Shown here one piece after another: positions 53,195-62,110 of a stretch of DNA of 64,000 nucleotides. The translations under genes and the position numbers were made by a program. The notes under the pieces are model-generated. The model did no database searches and was not told where the DNA came from. It saw nothing but the letters and a program-made list of their open reading frames with translations. The stretch is from NCBI GenBank assembly GCA_944391055.1, contig CALXSF010000011.1, forward strand, positions 20,826-84,825. Reading direction: 5' to 3'. The DNA is from an uncultured Kiritimatiellota bacterium. GTDB lineage: Bacteria > Verrucomicrobiota > Kiritimatiellia > RFP12 > DVOR01. Numbering within the stretch: the first letter of the stretch is position 1; every line of letters begins with the position of its first letter.

Positions 53195-53773
53195 TCAGAG
53201 GCGGCGGCGGAGCGCCACCCCCGCCACGCCCAGCGCCAACAGCGCCAACGCCGTCGGCTCGGGAAGCACGTGGACGTAGCCGGAGTCCCTCAAACCATCA
53301 TACTCGGGGCCATTGACCTCCCAAACAAGATCTTCGTAATCTCCCACTCCATAACGATGTTTGTAGCCGGAGACAGCCACGTTGTAGGATCCGTCTGCGT
53401 AATGTTCGACGAGAATCCAATAGAAATCATCAGCAAGGGCTGACAGGTTCTCTAAAGTGAAGGATTGCCCCGTGAAGTTCTCAGAGCTGGCAGCGATGTG
53501 GATACTCCCATCAAAAGAGTTTATCAAAGCTTCGATGTCCTCCTTACTCGCACCAACTTCTCCGGATTGTAGCATTTGGCGCGTCGTCTTCACATAATTC
53601 TTAACACGTTCTTCCTGAGTGCCACTAGATATATCTGTATCAATCAGGTAGGCGGAGACGTAGGTGACAGCATCACTTTGGTCATGCCGCGTGTAATTCT
53701 CGATGGAGGCCGTCCAGGCTTGCGCGGCGGCGGCGAATGCGGCCGCGGCCAGCGCGCAGATGAGGTGTTTCAT
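53195..53773 (-). CDS. secreted PEP-CTERM protein
   Basis: A 192-residue exported protein. A signal peptide (MKHLICALAAAAFAAAAQA) is followed by a polar domain with no recognised family (WTASIENYTRHDQSDAVTYV, SFTLENLSALADDFYWIL). It ends with a PEP-CTERM sorting signal: Pro-Glu-Pro at 171-173, a hydrophobic helix (TALALLALGVAGVAL) and RRRL. Such tails are cut by exosortase and linked to extracellular polysaccharide export. The middle of the gene is clearly AT-richer than the genome, and it sits behind a long structured leader. It is probably a surface or matrix protein; its exact role is unknown. Confidence 0.85.
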   Translation of the reverse strand: MKHLICALAAAAFAAAAQAWTASIENYTRHDQSDAVTYVSAYLIDTDISSGTQEERVKNYVKTTRQMLQSGEVGASKEDIEALINSFDGSIHIAASSENFTGQSFTLENLSALADDFYWILVEHYADGSYNVAVSGYKHRYGVGDYEDLVWEVNGPEYDGLRDSGYVHVLPEPTALALLALGVAGVALRRRL

Positions 53774-54009
53774 GTCGTTTTCCTTTCACAGTCCGCCTCT
53801 TTGGATGACCGCGGGGGACCCGGCAGAACGAAGGCCCCTCTCGGTGCTTGCCAGAGGCCTTGGACAACCTACATCAAAACACCGGGAGGGGCCGCATATG
53901 TGTACGGCACATGCGCACTCGCGGACGTTCGATGTAAGAAAGTGTCCAAGTTTCTGACAACGTCTCGCTTTGCACATCAGCAAAGTTGTGCCGGCTTTCC
54001 CGACACGTG
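53774..54009 (-). ncRNA. long structured 5' leader with pseudoknot topology (candidate cis-regulatory RNA)
   Basis: From a TGTGCTATGGTAT promoter at 54026-54014 the PEP-CTERM mRNA would have a leader of about 235 bases. CTTGGACA plus TACATC (53950-53931) pairs with GATGTA plus TGTCCAAG (53875-53859). GGCCCCTCCCGGTG (53895-53882) pairs with CACCGAGAGGGGCC (53847-53834) with one mismatch. The order S1a-S2a-S1b-S2b is that of a pseudoknot. A hairpin CTTTGC/GCAAAG with a GTTGT/ACAAC base lies at the 5' end, and another (GCATGTG) sits inside the first loop. No frame in it looks coding. Riboswitch, thermosensor or protein-binding leader are all possible. Confidence 0.55.
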
Positions 54010-54013
54010 CCCT

Positions 54014-54026
54014 ATACCATAGCACA
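54014..54026 (-). promoter_or_regulatory. promoter -10 of the PEP-CTERM gene
   Basis: The minus strand reads TGTGCTATGGTAT, identical to the block before pnp; TATGGT is at 54021-54016. Confidence 0.5.
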
Positions 54027-54097
54027 CTCCCGCTCCCCGCGCAAGCCACCCGCCCCCAAGGGGGACGGGACGCGCGAGGACGGCGTGGGGGCGTTTT

Positions 54098-54106
54098 TGC
54101 TAGAGT
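54098..54106 (+). promoter_or_regulatory. extended -10 promoter of the L,D-transpeptidase operon
   Basis: TTGCTAGAGT with TAGAGT at 54101-54106; the ATG follows after AAAGGAG. Confidence 0.45.
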
Positions 54107-54125
54107 ATGGGGGAAAGGAGCCGAG

Positions 54126-55361
54126 ATGAAGCGTTTTGCCGCGTTCGTTTGCGTTTGTTTGGCGGGGTGGTGCGGGGCCCAAGGGGCCGGCGCGCCGCCG
54201 CCGCAGGAGGAGCCGCCCTTCAAGATCGTCATCGAGGAGGTGCCCGTCACCAACGCCGCGCCCGCCGCCCTCGAAGGCGCCGCCACCAACGCCGTCCCCG
54301 CCGCCGTGACGGGCGAGCCGGACGCCGACCAGGTGGCCGACGCGCAGGGCGCCCAGGCGGAGCCCGACCCCGTGCCCAACTGCGCCCACGCGCTCACCGT
54401 GCCGGCGGGCTACAGCGAGGAGGTGCTGATGCTGCAGATCTTCCTCGACCGCCACAACTTCTCCTGCGGCGTCATCGACGGCGTCTGGGGCGGCGGCTCG
54501 CGCGAGGCCATGCGCGCCTGGCAGCTCGCCAACGGCCGCCGCGCCACGCAGTGGGTGGACGTGCCCCTCTACGCGGACATCGCCACCATGCCCGAGCCCA
54601 TCACCCGCCACACCATCACCGAGGCCGACGCCGCCCTCGTCTCCGGCCCCCTGCCGCCCACCTGGGCCGAGCGCGCCCGCATGGAGCTGATGGGCTACGA
54701 GACCCTGGGCGCCTGCTTGGCCGAGCGCTTCCACACCTCCGAGCGCACCCTCCGCCGCCTCAACCCCGGCATCGTCAACTGGCCGGGCGACCTGGCGCCG
54801 GGGCTGACCCTCAACGTCCCCAACGTGCGCATGGCGGCCTTGGAGCGCCCCGCCTCGCTGGTCATCGCCCTCGAGGAATGCGTGCTGGCGGGCTATGACG
54901 CCGAGGGGACGATGGTGCTGCGCTTCCCCTGCTCCATCGCCCGCCGCAAGGCCAAGCTGCCGGAGGTGGGCGAGGTGACCGTCCGCAACATGGCCGACGC
55001 GCCGAACTACACCTATGACCCGGTCAGCTACGGCCAGGACCCGAGCGTCGGCAAGATGATCGTGCCCCCCGGCCCGCGCAACCCCGTGGGCAGCCGCTGG
55101 ATCGGCCTCTCGCTCCCCGGCTACGGCATCCACGGCTCCCCCCGCCCGAACACCGTGGGGCGGCCCGAGTCGATGGGCTGCTTCCGCCTGACCAACTGGA
55201 ACGTCGAGAAACTCTTCGCGCTCATCCGCGCCGGCACCCCCGTGCGCATCCTCTGGGCCCTGCCCCAGACCTTCGTCGCGCCCGAGCCCGAGGCCAAGGA
55301 GCCTGCGCCCGAGAAGGCCAAGGAACCCGCGCCCGCGCAGGAGGCGCCCGCCCATGCTTGA
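54126..55361 (+). CDS. L,D-transpeptidase (YkuD domain) with peptidoglycan-binding region
   Basis: A 411-residue exported protein. A signal peptide (about 1-18) precedes a Pro/Ala-rich linker. A PG_binding_1-like stretch (about 95-140, LQIFLDRHNFSCGVIDGVWGGG) and a LysM-like segment (LAERFHTSERTLRRLNP) follow. The YkuD domain (about 235-385) holds the catalytic motif with His in GIHGSPRPN and Ser-Gly-Cys in SMGCFRLTN (Cys352). The tail is Glu/Pro/Lys-rich. It forms 3-3 cross-links or attaches proteins in peptidoglycan. AAAGGAG lies before the ATG. It overlaps punA by 8 bases. Confidence 0.9.
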   Translation: MKRFAAFVCVCLAGWCGAQGAGAPPPQEEPPFKIVIEEVPVTNAAPAALEGAATNAVPAAVTGEPDADQVADAQGAQAEPDPVPNCAHALTVPAGYSEEVLMLQIFLDRHNFSCGVIDGVWGGGSREAMRAWQLANGRRATQWVDVPLYADIATMPEPITRHTITEADAALVSGPLPPTWAERARMELMGYETLGACLAERFHTSERTLRRLNPGIVNWPGDLAPGLTLNVPNVRMAALERPASLVIALEECVLAGYDAEGTMVLRFPCSIARRKAKLPEVGEVTVRNMADAPNYTYDPVSYGQDPSVGKMIVPPGPRNPVGSRWIGLSLPGYGIHGSPRPNTVGRPESMGCFRLTNWNVEKLFALIRAGTPVRILWALPQTFVAPEPEAKEPAPEKAKEPAPAQEAPAHA

Positions 55362-56154
55362 GGCCGTCGCCGCCGCGCTCCCCGCCGTCTTCCGCGAGCG
55401 CCCCCCCGCCTGCGGGCTCATCCTCGGCTCCGGCTGGGGCGACGCGCTCCGCCCCGAGGCCGTCCACGCCCGCGTGCCCTACGCCGCGCTGGAGGGCTTC
55501 GGCGCCAGCACGGTCGCCGGCCACCACGGCGAGCTGCTCTGCGCCGACCTCGCGGGCCGCCGCGTGGCGATCTTCGCGGGCCGCCGCCATTACTACGAGG
55601 GCTGCGGCCTGGGCCCGGTGGTCTACCCCGCCGAGCTGCTCCGCTGCCTGGGCGCGCCCGTCGTGCTCCTCACCAACGCCGCCGGCGGGCTGAACCCCGA
55701 CTTCGCCCCCGGCACGCTCATGGCCGTGGAGGACCACCTCAACCTCACGGGCGTCAACCCCCTGCGCGGGCCGCACCGCCCCGAGTGGGGGCCCCGCTTC
55801 CCCGACCTCTCGCGCGTCTACGACCCCGCCCTCACCGACCTGCTCTGCGCCCTGGGGCGCGGCGTGCGGCGCGGCGTCTACGCCTTCTCCGTCGGCCCGA
55901 GCTACGAGACCCCCGCCGAGGTGCGCGCCCTCCGCGCGCTGGGCGGCGACGCCGTGGGCATGAGCACCGTGCCCGAGGCGGTGGTGGCCCACGCCGCCGG
56001 CCTGCGCGTCGCCGCGCTCAGCTGCGTCACCAACCCCGCCGCCGGCCTCTCCGCCGCGCCCCTGCGCCACGAGGAGGTGCTCGCCGCCTCCGAGGCCGCC
56101 AAGCCGCGCATGGCCGCGCTGGCCGCCGCCTTCGTGGGGGCCCTGCCGCGATGA
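55354..56154 (+). CDS. punA: purine nucleoside phosphorylase
   Basis: A 266-residue trimeric-type PNP. Diagnostic motifs are LGSGWGD, VAGHHGELL, GRRHYYEG (His for the phosphate site), TNAAGGLN, VGPSYETPAEVRAL, VGMSTVPEA and VTNPAAG (Asn for base recognition). It splits inosine or guanosine with phosphate. It overlaps the L,D-transpeptidase gene by 8 bases and the ABC permease by four (ATGA), so it is coupled to genes of no obvious functional relation. Confidence 0.95.
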   Translation: MLEAVAAALPAVFRERPPACGLILGSGWGDALRPEAVHARVPYAALEGFGASTVAGHHGELLCADLAGRRVAIFAGRRHYYEGCGLGPVVYPAELLRCLGAPVVLLTNAAGGLNPDFAPGTLMAVEDHLNLTGVNPLRGPHRPEWGPRFPDLSRVYDPALTDLLCALGRGVRRGVYAFSVGPSYETPAEVRALRALGGDAVGMSTVPEAVVAHAAGLRVAALSCVTNPAAGLSAAPLRHEEVLAASEAAKPRMAALAAAFVGALPR

Positions 56155-57014
56155 CCCGCAAGCTCTGGGCCGTCGCCTGGTTCACCGCGCTCGAGGCCCT
56201 CGGGCGCCCGGCCACGCTGCTGCTCACCCTCGCCGCCGCCGCCGGGACGCTGGCCCTGCCGCTCTTCCAGTTCCAGCGCTTCTCCGAGGACGGCCGGCTG
56301 GCGCGCGACTGCGGCCTGGCCACCGCCCTCCTCTTCGGCGCGCTCCTGGCCGTCGGCGGCGCGGGGCGCCTGCGCGGCGCCCTCACCGACGGCACCTCGG
56401 CGATCGCCCTCTCCAAGCCCCTCCCGCGGGGGCTTTGGCTCTGCGGGCACGCGCTGGGCTCGGCGCTGGCGCTGGGCGTCTTCCTGCTCACGCAGGGGGC
56501 GGCCGCCATCCTCGCCGAGGCCTACTCCCCGCGCTACCACGCCGGGGCCCGCTACGCCGACGTGCGCGCCATCCTGCTGGCCCTCGGCGTCCTGGCCGCC
56601 GCGCTCCTGCTGGCCGCGCTCAACAACCGCTTCCGCGACGCCCGCTTCCCCCTCTCCGCCACGCTGCTGATGCCCCTGGGGCTGTGGGCGCTGGCCCTGG
56701 CGCTGCCCGCGCCGCACTGGGGCAGCCTCACGGCGCTCGCGGCCGCGGCGATGCTGCTGGCGCAGCTGTTGGCGCTGGCCGTGGCGCTGGCCGTGGTCTG
56801 CGCGCCGGGGCTCGTCGCCGGGCTCGCGCTCACGGCGCTGGCGGCGGCGATGGTCTGGCTCGGCGCCTCCGCCTACCTGCCGCTCGACGCGCTGTCGCGC
56901 GGCGGCGCCGTCCCCGCCGCCGACCTGCTCCTGCTCGCCCCGCAGGCCCTCTTCGCCACGGGCTTTTTCCTCTGGTGCGGCGTGCGCCTGCTCGCCGCCA
57001 AGGAGTGCGTATGA
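56151..57014 (+). CDS. ABC transporter permease (ABC-2 type)
   Basis: A 287-residue membrane protein with about six or seven transmembrane helices (about 20-40, 60-80, 100-125, 145-165, 180-200, 205-255, 265-283). No soluble domain is present. It is cotranscribed with the ABC ATPase and a second permease, which together would form an exporter. Substrate is unknown. It overlaps punA and the ATPase by ATGA. Confidence 0.78.
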   Translation: MTRKLWAVAWFTALEALGRPATLLLTLAAAAGTLALPLFQFQRFSEDGRLARDCGLATALLFGALLAVGGAGRLRGALTDGTSAIALSKPLPRGLWLCGHALGSALALGVFLLTQGAAAILAEAYSPRYHAGARYADVRAILLALGVLAAALLLAALNNRFRDARFPLSATLLMPLGLWALALALPAPHWGSLTALAAAAMLLAQLLALAVALAVVCAPGLVAGLALTALAAAMVWLGASAYLPLDALSRGGAVPAADLLLLAPQALFATGFFLWCGVRLLAAKECV

Positions 57015-57799
57015 ACCAGCCGCTCACCCTCGACGCCGTCCAAAAGACCTTCCGCGACTTCTGGGGCCGCCCCGCCGTCCGCGCCGTCCGGGACCTTTCC
57101 TTCTCCGTGTCGGAGGGCGAGGTCTTCGGCCTGCTCGGCCCGAACGGCTCCGGCAAGAGCACCACCATCCGAATGCTCCTGGGCCTGCTCCGGCCCGACG
57201 GCGGCGCGATCCGCGTCTTCGGCGCGCCCCCCGAGGCCCCCCGCGCCCGCGCCGCGGTGGGCTACCTGCCCGAGATCACCCACCTCCACCCCTTCCTCAC
57301 CCCCCGCGAGACCCTCACCTATTACGGGCGGCTCTTCGGCCTGGGCGGCGCGGAGCTCCGCCGCCGCGTGGGGGATCTCCTGCGCCTGGCGGGCATCGCC
57401 CACGCCGCCGACCGCCGCGTGGGCGGCTTCTCCAAGGGCATGGCCCGCCGCGTCGGCCTGGCCCAGGCGCTCCTCAACGCCCCCCGCCTCCTTGTCCTCG
57501 ACGAGCCGACCTCCGGGCTCGACCCCATCGGCACCCGCGAGGTGAAGGATCTCATCCTGGCGCTCAAGGCCCGCGGCATCGCCGTCCTCATGTCCTCCCA
57601 CCTTTTGCCCGACGTCCAGGACTGCTGCGACCGCATCCTCATCCTCGACCGCGGCGTCGTCCGCGCCCAGGGCCGCGTCCGCGACCTCCGGGAGCCCCTC
57701 GAGGCCTTCTTCCTCGAAACCGTCTCGGCCCCCGGCCAATCCGCCCCCCTCGAGGCCGCCGGCGGCCTCCCCTGGCTGGGCGGCGGGAGGCCCGCGTGA
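57011..57799 (+). CDS. ABC transporter ATP-binding protein
   Basis: A 262-residue ATPase. Walker A is GPNGSGKST (43-51), the signature FSKGMARRVGLAQALL, Walker B VLDEPTSGLDP and H-loop SSHLLPDVQ. The sequence belongs to the ABC-2/drug or natAB-type exporter ATPases. It works with the two flanking permeases at the inner membrane. Confidence 0.93.
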   Translation: MNQPLTLDAVQKTFRDFWGRPAVRAVRDLSFSVSEGEVFGLLGPNGSGKSTTIRMLLGLLRPDGGAIRVFGAPPEAPRARAAVGYLPEITHLHPFLTPRETLTYYGRLFGLGGAELRRRVGDLLRLAGIAHAADRRVGGFSKGMARRVGLAQALLNAPRLLVLDEPTSGLDPIGTREVKDLILALKARGIAVLMSSHLLPDVQDCCDRILILDRGVVRAQGRVRDLREPLEAFFLETVSAPGQSAPLEAAGGLPWLGGGRPA

Positions 57800-59034
57800 G
57801 CCTCCTCCTCGCCGAGGCGGCCCTTGGCTGGCGGCGGGCCGCGCGCGGCCCCCTCCTCCCCGCCCTCCTCGCGGCGCTCGCGCTCTGCCTGCTGATCCTG
57901 CCGGGGCGCGACGACCCCGGGCTTGTGCGCACGGGCTACGGCGCGGCGCTCGCCTGGGCCCTCCTGCTCGTCTCCGCCCTCTGGTGCGGCGGCGGCGCCT
58001 ACGCGCTCGACCGCGAACGCCGCCGGCTGGCCCTCACCCTCACCAAGCCCGTCCGCCGCTGGGCGCTCTGGTGGGGGCGGCTCGGCGGGGTCCTCGCCCC
58101 CTTCGCCGCGGCCGTCGCCGCCCTGTGGCTCTGCCTGGCGGCGCGGCCCCTGCCCGAGGGGCGCGCCGTCGCCGCGCCGATCCTCCCGAGCCTCGACGCC
58201 GCGGCGCGCGACGAGCTTGCGCGCCTGCGCGAGGCCGGGCGCCTCCCCCCGGGCGTGCCCGAGCGCCGCTTGCTCCGCGCCGTGCGCGACCATCTTGAGG
58301 TCGCCTACACGGAGCTCCGCCCCGGCCGGCCGGCCGCCTACCGCTTCCCCGCCTCGGCGAAGGCGGGCGCGGCGACGCTCCGCCTCTCCGGCACGCCCTT
58401 CCTCGGCGCGCGCGAGGCCCTCGCGCTCCGCGTGGGGGCGACGTGCGGCCCCAACGTCTTCTCCGCCAGCCCCGGGCCGCTGCGCGAGAACGGCCTTGAG
58501 CTGCCGCTCCCCGAGGGCTTCCTCGTCCCCGGCCAGCCCGTCGCCGTCACCCTCGAGCGGACCGACGCCAACGCCGCCGCCTCGATCATCTTCCGCGAGC
58601 GCGCCGACCTGGCGCTCCTCCTGCCCGGGCAGCCCCCGCTCCTCAACCTGACGCTCTTCTGCGCGGCGCTCTTCGCCACCGTGGCCATGGCCGCCGCGCT
58701 GGGGCTGGCCTGCGGGTGCGCCTTCTCGCTGCCGGTGACGCTCTTCGTGGGCACCGTGGGGCTCCTGGCCGTCACCTCGGCCACGCTCTCGCCGCCGACC
58801 ACCGTCTCCGAGGAGATGGCCAACCTGTGGACGCGCCTCTCGGCGGCCGTCTCGGCCGCGGTGGCCCAGCCCCTGCGCGGGCTGGTGGCGCTCAACCCCC
58901 TGCGCCGCCTGCTGATGGGCGAGGCCATCGCGCCCGCCGCCTTGCTGCGCGTCCTGCTCGGCGCGGCGCTCCCGTGGTGCCTGCTCCTCTCCCTCGCGGC
59001 GCCCCTCTCGCCCCTCACGGACGAGGACAAGTGA
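57796..59034 (+). CDS. second ABC transporter membrane protein with a large periplasmic domain
   Basis: A 412-residue protein beginning at a GTG that overlaps the ATPase stop. Helices lie at about 20-35, 48-65, 90-115, then 280-310, 315-335 and 375-400. Between 130 and 270 is a soluble, beta-rich domain (YRFPASAKAGAATLRLSG and LRENGLELPLPEGFLVP) likely to be periplasmic. It resembles permeases of the YtrC/D or GldF/G-like ABC-2 exporters in layout. The substrate is unknown. Confidence 0.75.
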   Translation: MSLLLAEAALGWRRAARGPLLPALLAALALCLLILPGRDDPGLVRTGYGAALAWALLLVSALWCGGGAYALDRERRRLALTLTKPVRRWALWWGRLGGVLAPFAAAVAALWLCLAARPLPEGRAVAAPILPSLDAAARDELARLREAGRLPPGVPERRLLRAVRDHLEVAYTELRPGRPAAYRFPASAKAGAATLRLSGTPFLGAREALALRVGATCGPNVFSASPGPLRENGLELPLPEGFLVPGQPVAVTLERTDANAAASIIFRERADLALLLPGQPPLLNLTLFCAALFATVAMAAALGLACGCAFSLPVTLFVGTVGLLAVTSATLSPPTTVSEEMANLWTRLSAAVSAAVAQPLRGLVALNPLRRLLMGEAIAPAALLRVLLGAALPWCLLLSLAAPLSPLTDEDK

Positions 59035-59070
59035 CCGGCGCGGCCCCGGCCCGGGCGGCGGCGATTGTGC

Positions 59071-59099
59071 TTGACCGCCTCGGCACGGTGGTATATACT
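59071..59099 (+). promoter_or_regulatory. promoter of the sugar operon
   Basis: TTGACC (59071-59076) and TATACT (59094-59099) are 17 bases apart, near the consensus. Confidence 0.8.
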
Positions 59100-59153
59100 A
59101 GGGGCAAATCGTCGCGAATGGGTTGCGGCGGATGACAGCAAAAGGAGTCGCAG

Positions 59154-60608
59154 ATGAGCATTTTCTCCACGCGTCGTGGGTTTCTGAAGGCGGGCGGCAT
59201 GGTCGGCGCGGCCGGGGTGTTGCGGGCCAAGCTGCCCGAGCGCAAGCACGCGCACGTGGGCGACCTGCGTTGCGCCGCGCTCGAGACGGTGAAGGTGGGC
59301 GTGATCGGCCTGGGGATGCGCGGGCCGGGCGCGGTCTACCGGCTGTCGGCGATCCCCGGGGTGCGGGTGGTGGCGCTGGGCGACCTCTTCAAGGAGCGCG
59401 TGGCCGGGCCGGCGAAGTGGCTGACGGATCATGGCTTCGCCGCGCCCAAGGGGTATTTCGGCGGGCCGGACGAGTGGAAGAAATTGGTGGAGGACCCGGA
59501 GGTCAACCTGGTCTACGTCGCCAGCCCGTGGCAGATGCACGTGCCGATGGTCAAGTATGCCTTGGAGAACAAGAAGCACGTGGCCTGCGAGGTGCCGATG
59601 GTCTTCACCGTCCAGGACTGCTGGGAGATCATCGAGCTGGCCGAGGCGAACCGCTGCCACTGCATGCTCCTGGAGAATTGCTGCTATGGCGAGAGCGAGA
59701 TGCTCGCGCTGAACCTGGCGCGCAACAACATCCTGGGCACGCTCGTCCACGGCGAGGGCGCCTACATCCACGACCTGCGCGGGTGGAACTTCCGCGGGGG
59801 CTCCTATGAGGGCTTCTGGCGCCTGAAGTGGAACGCCCAGCACACGGGCAACCCTTACGCCACGCACGGCCTCGGGCCGATCTGCCAGTACATGAACGTG
59901 GGGCGCGGCGACCAGATGCGCGTGCTCACCGCCATGAACAGCGGCTGCTTCGGCTTCCCGGAGTACGTGGCGTACCACAAGGAGCGCCTCGCCAAGCTGG
60001 CAGCGGAGTCGAAGGGCGCGAAGTATGGCATGAGCGACGCGCAGGCGCTGGAGGGGCCTTGGGCCCAAGGCGACATGTGCACGGCCATCATCAAGACCGA
60101 GCTGGGGCGCACCATCATGATCCAGCACGACACCACGAGCCCCCGCCCCTACACGCGCATCAACCTCATCAGCGGCACCAAGGGCATCCTCAAGGACTAT
60201 CCCCTCCAGATCGCCCTAGACCCGGACTACAAGGCCCCGCACCTCGGCTGGTGCAACCAAAAGCAGATGGAGGAGATCCTCGCCAAGTATCGCCACCCGC
60301 TGTGGGTGCAGTCCGGCGAGCTGGCCAAGCGCCTCGGCGGCCACGGGGGCATGGATTTCCTCATGGATCTGCGCCTCTGCTATTGCCTTCAGAACGGGCT
60401 TCCGCTGGACATCAACGTCTACGAATCCTGCCAATGGTCCGTGCTCGCCGAGCTCACCGAGACGTCGTCGCGGCATGACGGCGCGCCGGTCGAGGTGCCC
60501 GACTTCACGCGCGGCGCGTGGCGCACGCTCACGCCGCTGGGCATCGAGGCCGTGGACGAGGCGTTCCTCAACAAGGACGCCAAGGCCGGCCGGCAGATGA
60601 GCGTCTAA
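59154..60608 (+). CDS. Tat-exported Gfo/Idh/MocA family protein, GH109-like glycosidase
   Basis: A 484-residue protein. A twin-arginine signal (STRRGFLKAGG, 5-15) predicts folded export. The NAD-binding Rossmann domain starts with VGVIGLGMRGPGAV. SPWQMHVPMVKYALENKKHVACEVP (the EKP-like site is here CEVP) and HGLGPICQYMNVGRGD follow. These are features of GH109 alpha-N-acetylgalactosaminidases, which use NAD in a redox-assisted hydrolysis. Substrate would be GalNAc-capped glycans such as mucin, an inference. AAAGGAG precedes the ATG. It leads an operon with a ROK kinase and a sugar porter. Confidence 0.82.
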   Translation: MSIFSTRRGFLKAGGMVGAAGVLRAKLPERKHAHVGDLRCAALETVKVGVIGLGMRGPGAVYRLSAIPGVRVVALGDLFKERVAGPAKWLTDHGFAAPKGYFGGPDEWKKLVEDPEVNLVYVASPWQMHVPMVKYALENKKHVACEVPMVFTVQDCWEIIELAEANRCHCMLLENCCYGESEMLALNLARNNILGTLVHGEGAYIHDLRGWNFRGGSYEGFWRLKWNAQHTGNPYATHGLGPICQYMNVGRGDQMRVLTAMNSGCFGFPEYVAYHKERLAKLAAESKGAKYGMSDAQALEGPWAQGDMCTAIIKTELGRTIMIQHDTTSPRPYTRINLISGTKGILKDYPLQIALDPDYKAPHLGWCNQKQMEEILAKYRHPLWVQSGELAKRLGGHGGMDFLMDLRLCYCLQNGLPLDINVYESCQWSVLAELTETSSRHDGAPVEVPDFTRGAWRTLTPLGIEAVDEAFLNKDAKAGRQMSV

Positions 60609-60641
60609 TTCCCATCCCAACCTCGGAAAGGAGATTCCCAC

Positions 60642-62033
60642 ATGTCCCATGAATGCGCCTGCGCGGGCCTGAAGTTCGTGCCGCCTTTTGACCCGGGCTT
60701 CAAGCCCGCCTTCCTCAAGCTCCGCAAAATCAAGGAGGCCGCCGCCAAGGATCCCGGCGGGGTCGTCACCGTGGCCGTCGAGCGCGACAACGGCGCCGTG
60801 GCCCGCTATGAGCTGCCCTATCCCAAGGGCGCCGTCGAGTGCCCCGGCTTCGCCCGGTTCGTCGAGCGCATCGTCAAGTTCATGCTCTGGTCCGCCGGCG
60901 GCTTCAAGATCTACATCGACGCCCCCAAGGCCGTCGTCGACAAGGTGCGGGGGGATTACGCCGAGCGGGGCGCCCGCGCCTTTGACTGGGATTTCTTCAA
61001 GACCATCTACGGCCGCCCCATCGAGATCGTCGAGGCCCCCGCCGCCGAGATCCCCCAGGGCCATGACCTCGCCATCTCCCTCGGCGGCAACATGAACGGC
61101 AACCGCGTCGGCTTCGACCTCGGCGGCTCCGACTTCAAGCTCACCGCGATGGTCAACGGCGAGAGCGTTTGGCAGAAGGAAGTCCCCTGGGATCCCTACA
61201 ACGCCACCGACGCCGATTACCACTACAGCCACATCAAGGCCGGCTTCGACGAGACCATCTCGCACCTGCCCGGCGGCAAGGTCGACGCCATCGGCGGCTC
61301 CTCCGCCGGCGTCATCGTCGACAACGAGCTCCGCACCGCCGGCCTCATCAAGGGCATCAAGGACCCCGCCGAGTACGCCAAGGCGCAGAAGCTCTTCAAG
61401 CGCCTCAAGGCCGATTACGGCGTGCCCTTCGAGGTCGCCAACGACGGCGACGTCTCCGCGCTCGTCGGGCGCCTCGCCCTCGGCAAGAAAGGCATCATCG
61501 GCCTGGCCATGGGCACCTCCGAGGCCGTCGGCTACATCGACAACTCCGCCAAGGGCGTCCTCACCGGCCGCATCTCCGAGCTGGCCTTCGCCCCCGTCGA
61601 CCTCAACTGCGAGGCCGCCGCCGACCCGTGGTCCGGCGACGTCGGCGTCGGCGCCCTCTACTTCTCCCAGCAGGCCGTCAACAAACTCGGCCTCGCCGCC
61701 GGCTTCCCCTTCAAGGAGGAGGCCCTGCCCCTCCGCCTCAAGGAGGTCCAGAAGGCGATGGAAGCGGGCGACCCCACCGCCACCAAGATCTACGAGGCCA
61801 TCGGCATCTACCTGGGCTACACGCTCCCGTGGTACGCCGAGTTCTACGACTACCACTCCCTGATGCTCCTGGGCCGCGTCTCCTCCGGCAAGGGCGGCGA
61901 CCTCATCCTCACCACCGCCAAGCAGGTGCTCAAGGAGGAGTTCCCGGAATACGACATCGATGTCTTCATGCCCGATGAGCAGGTGCGCCGCCTCGGCCAG
62001 TCCGCCGCGGCCGCCTCGCTCCCCGAGTGCTGA
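60642..62033 (+). CDS. ROK family sugar kinase
   Basis: A 463-residue protein longer than typical ROK kinases (about 300). The N-terminal 150 residues (starting MSHECACAGLKFVPPFDPGF) are an extra domain. The ROK core begins with GFDLGGSDFKLTAMVNG (ATP phosphate loop), followed by AIGGSSAGVIVDNELRTAG, VANDGDVSALVGR (catalytic Asp) and GLAMGTSEAVGYID. The Cys-zinc motif common in ROK proteins is not clear. It probably phosphorylates a hexose or N-acetylhexosamine released by the upstream glycosidase. GAAAGGAG precedes the ATG. Confidence 0.82.
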   Translation: MSHECACAGLKFVPPFDPGFKPAFLKLRKIKEAAAKDPGGVVTVAVERDNGAVARYELPYPKGAVECPGFARFVERIVKFMLWSAGGFKIYIDAPKAVVDKVRGDYAERGARAFDWDFFKTIYGRPIEIVEAPAAEIPQGHDLAISLGGNMNGNRVGFDLGGSDFKLTAMVNGESVWQKEVPWDPYNATDADYHYSHIKAGFDETISHLPGGKVDAIGGSSAGVIVDNELRTAGLIKGIKDPAEYAKAQKLFKRLKADYGVPFEVANDGDVSALVGRLALGKKGIIGLAMGTSEAVGYIDNSAKGVLTGRISELAFAPVDLNCEAAADPWSGDVGVGALYFSQQAVNKLGLAAGFPFKEEALPLRLKEVQKAMEAGDPTATKIYEAIGIYLGYTLPWYAEFYDYHSLMLLGRVSSGKGGDLILTTAKQVLKEEFPEYDIDVFMPDEQVRRLGQSAAAASLPEC

Positions 62034-62040
62034 GCCGCCC

Positions 62041-62075
62041 AAGCCCGCCGCAGGCACCCCTGCGGCGGGGCTTTG
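62041..62075 (+). terminator. terminator-like hairpin between the ROK kinase and the MFS porter
   Basis: AAGCCCGCCGCAGG and CCTGCGGCGGGGCTT form a stem with a CACC loop, followed by TGTTTGT. It may reduce read-through into the transporter gene, which has no obvious promoter of its own. Confidence 0.65.
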
Positions 62076-62110
62076 TTTGTCTTGCCCATCCCTTTCGGAA
62101 AGAAAACCCT

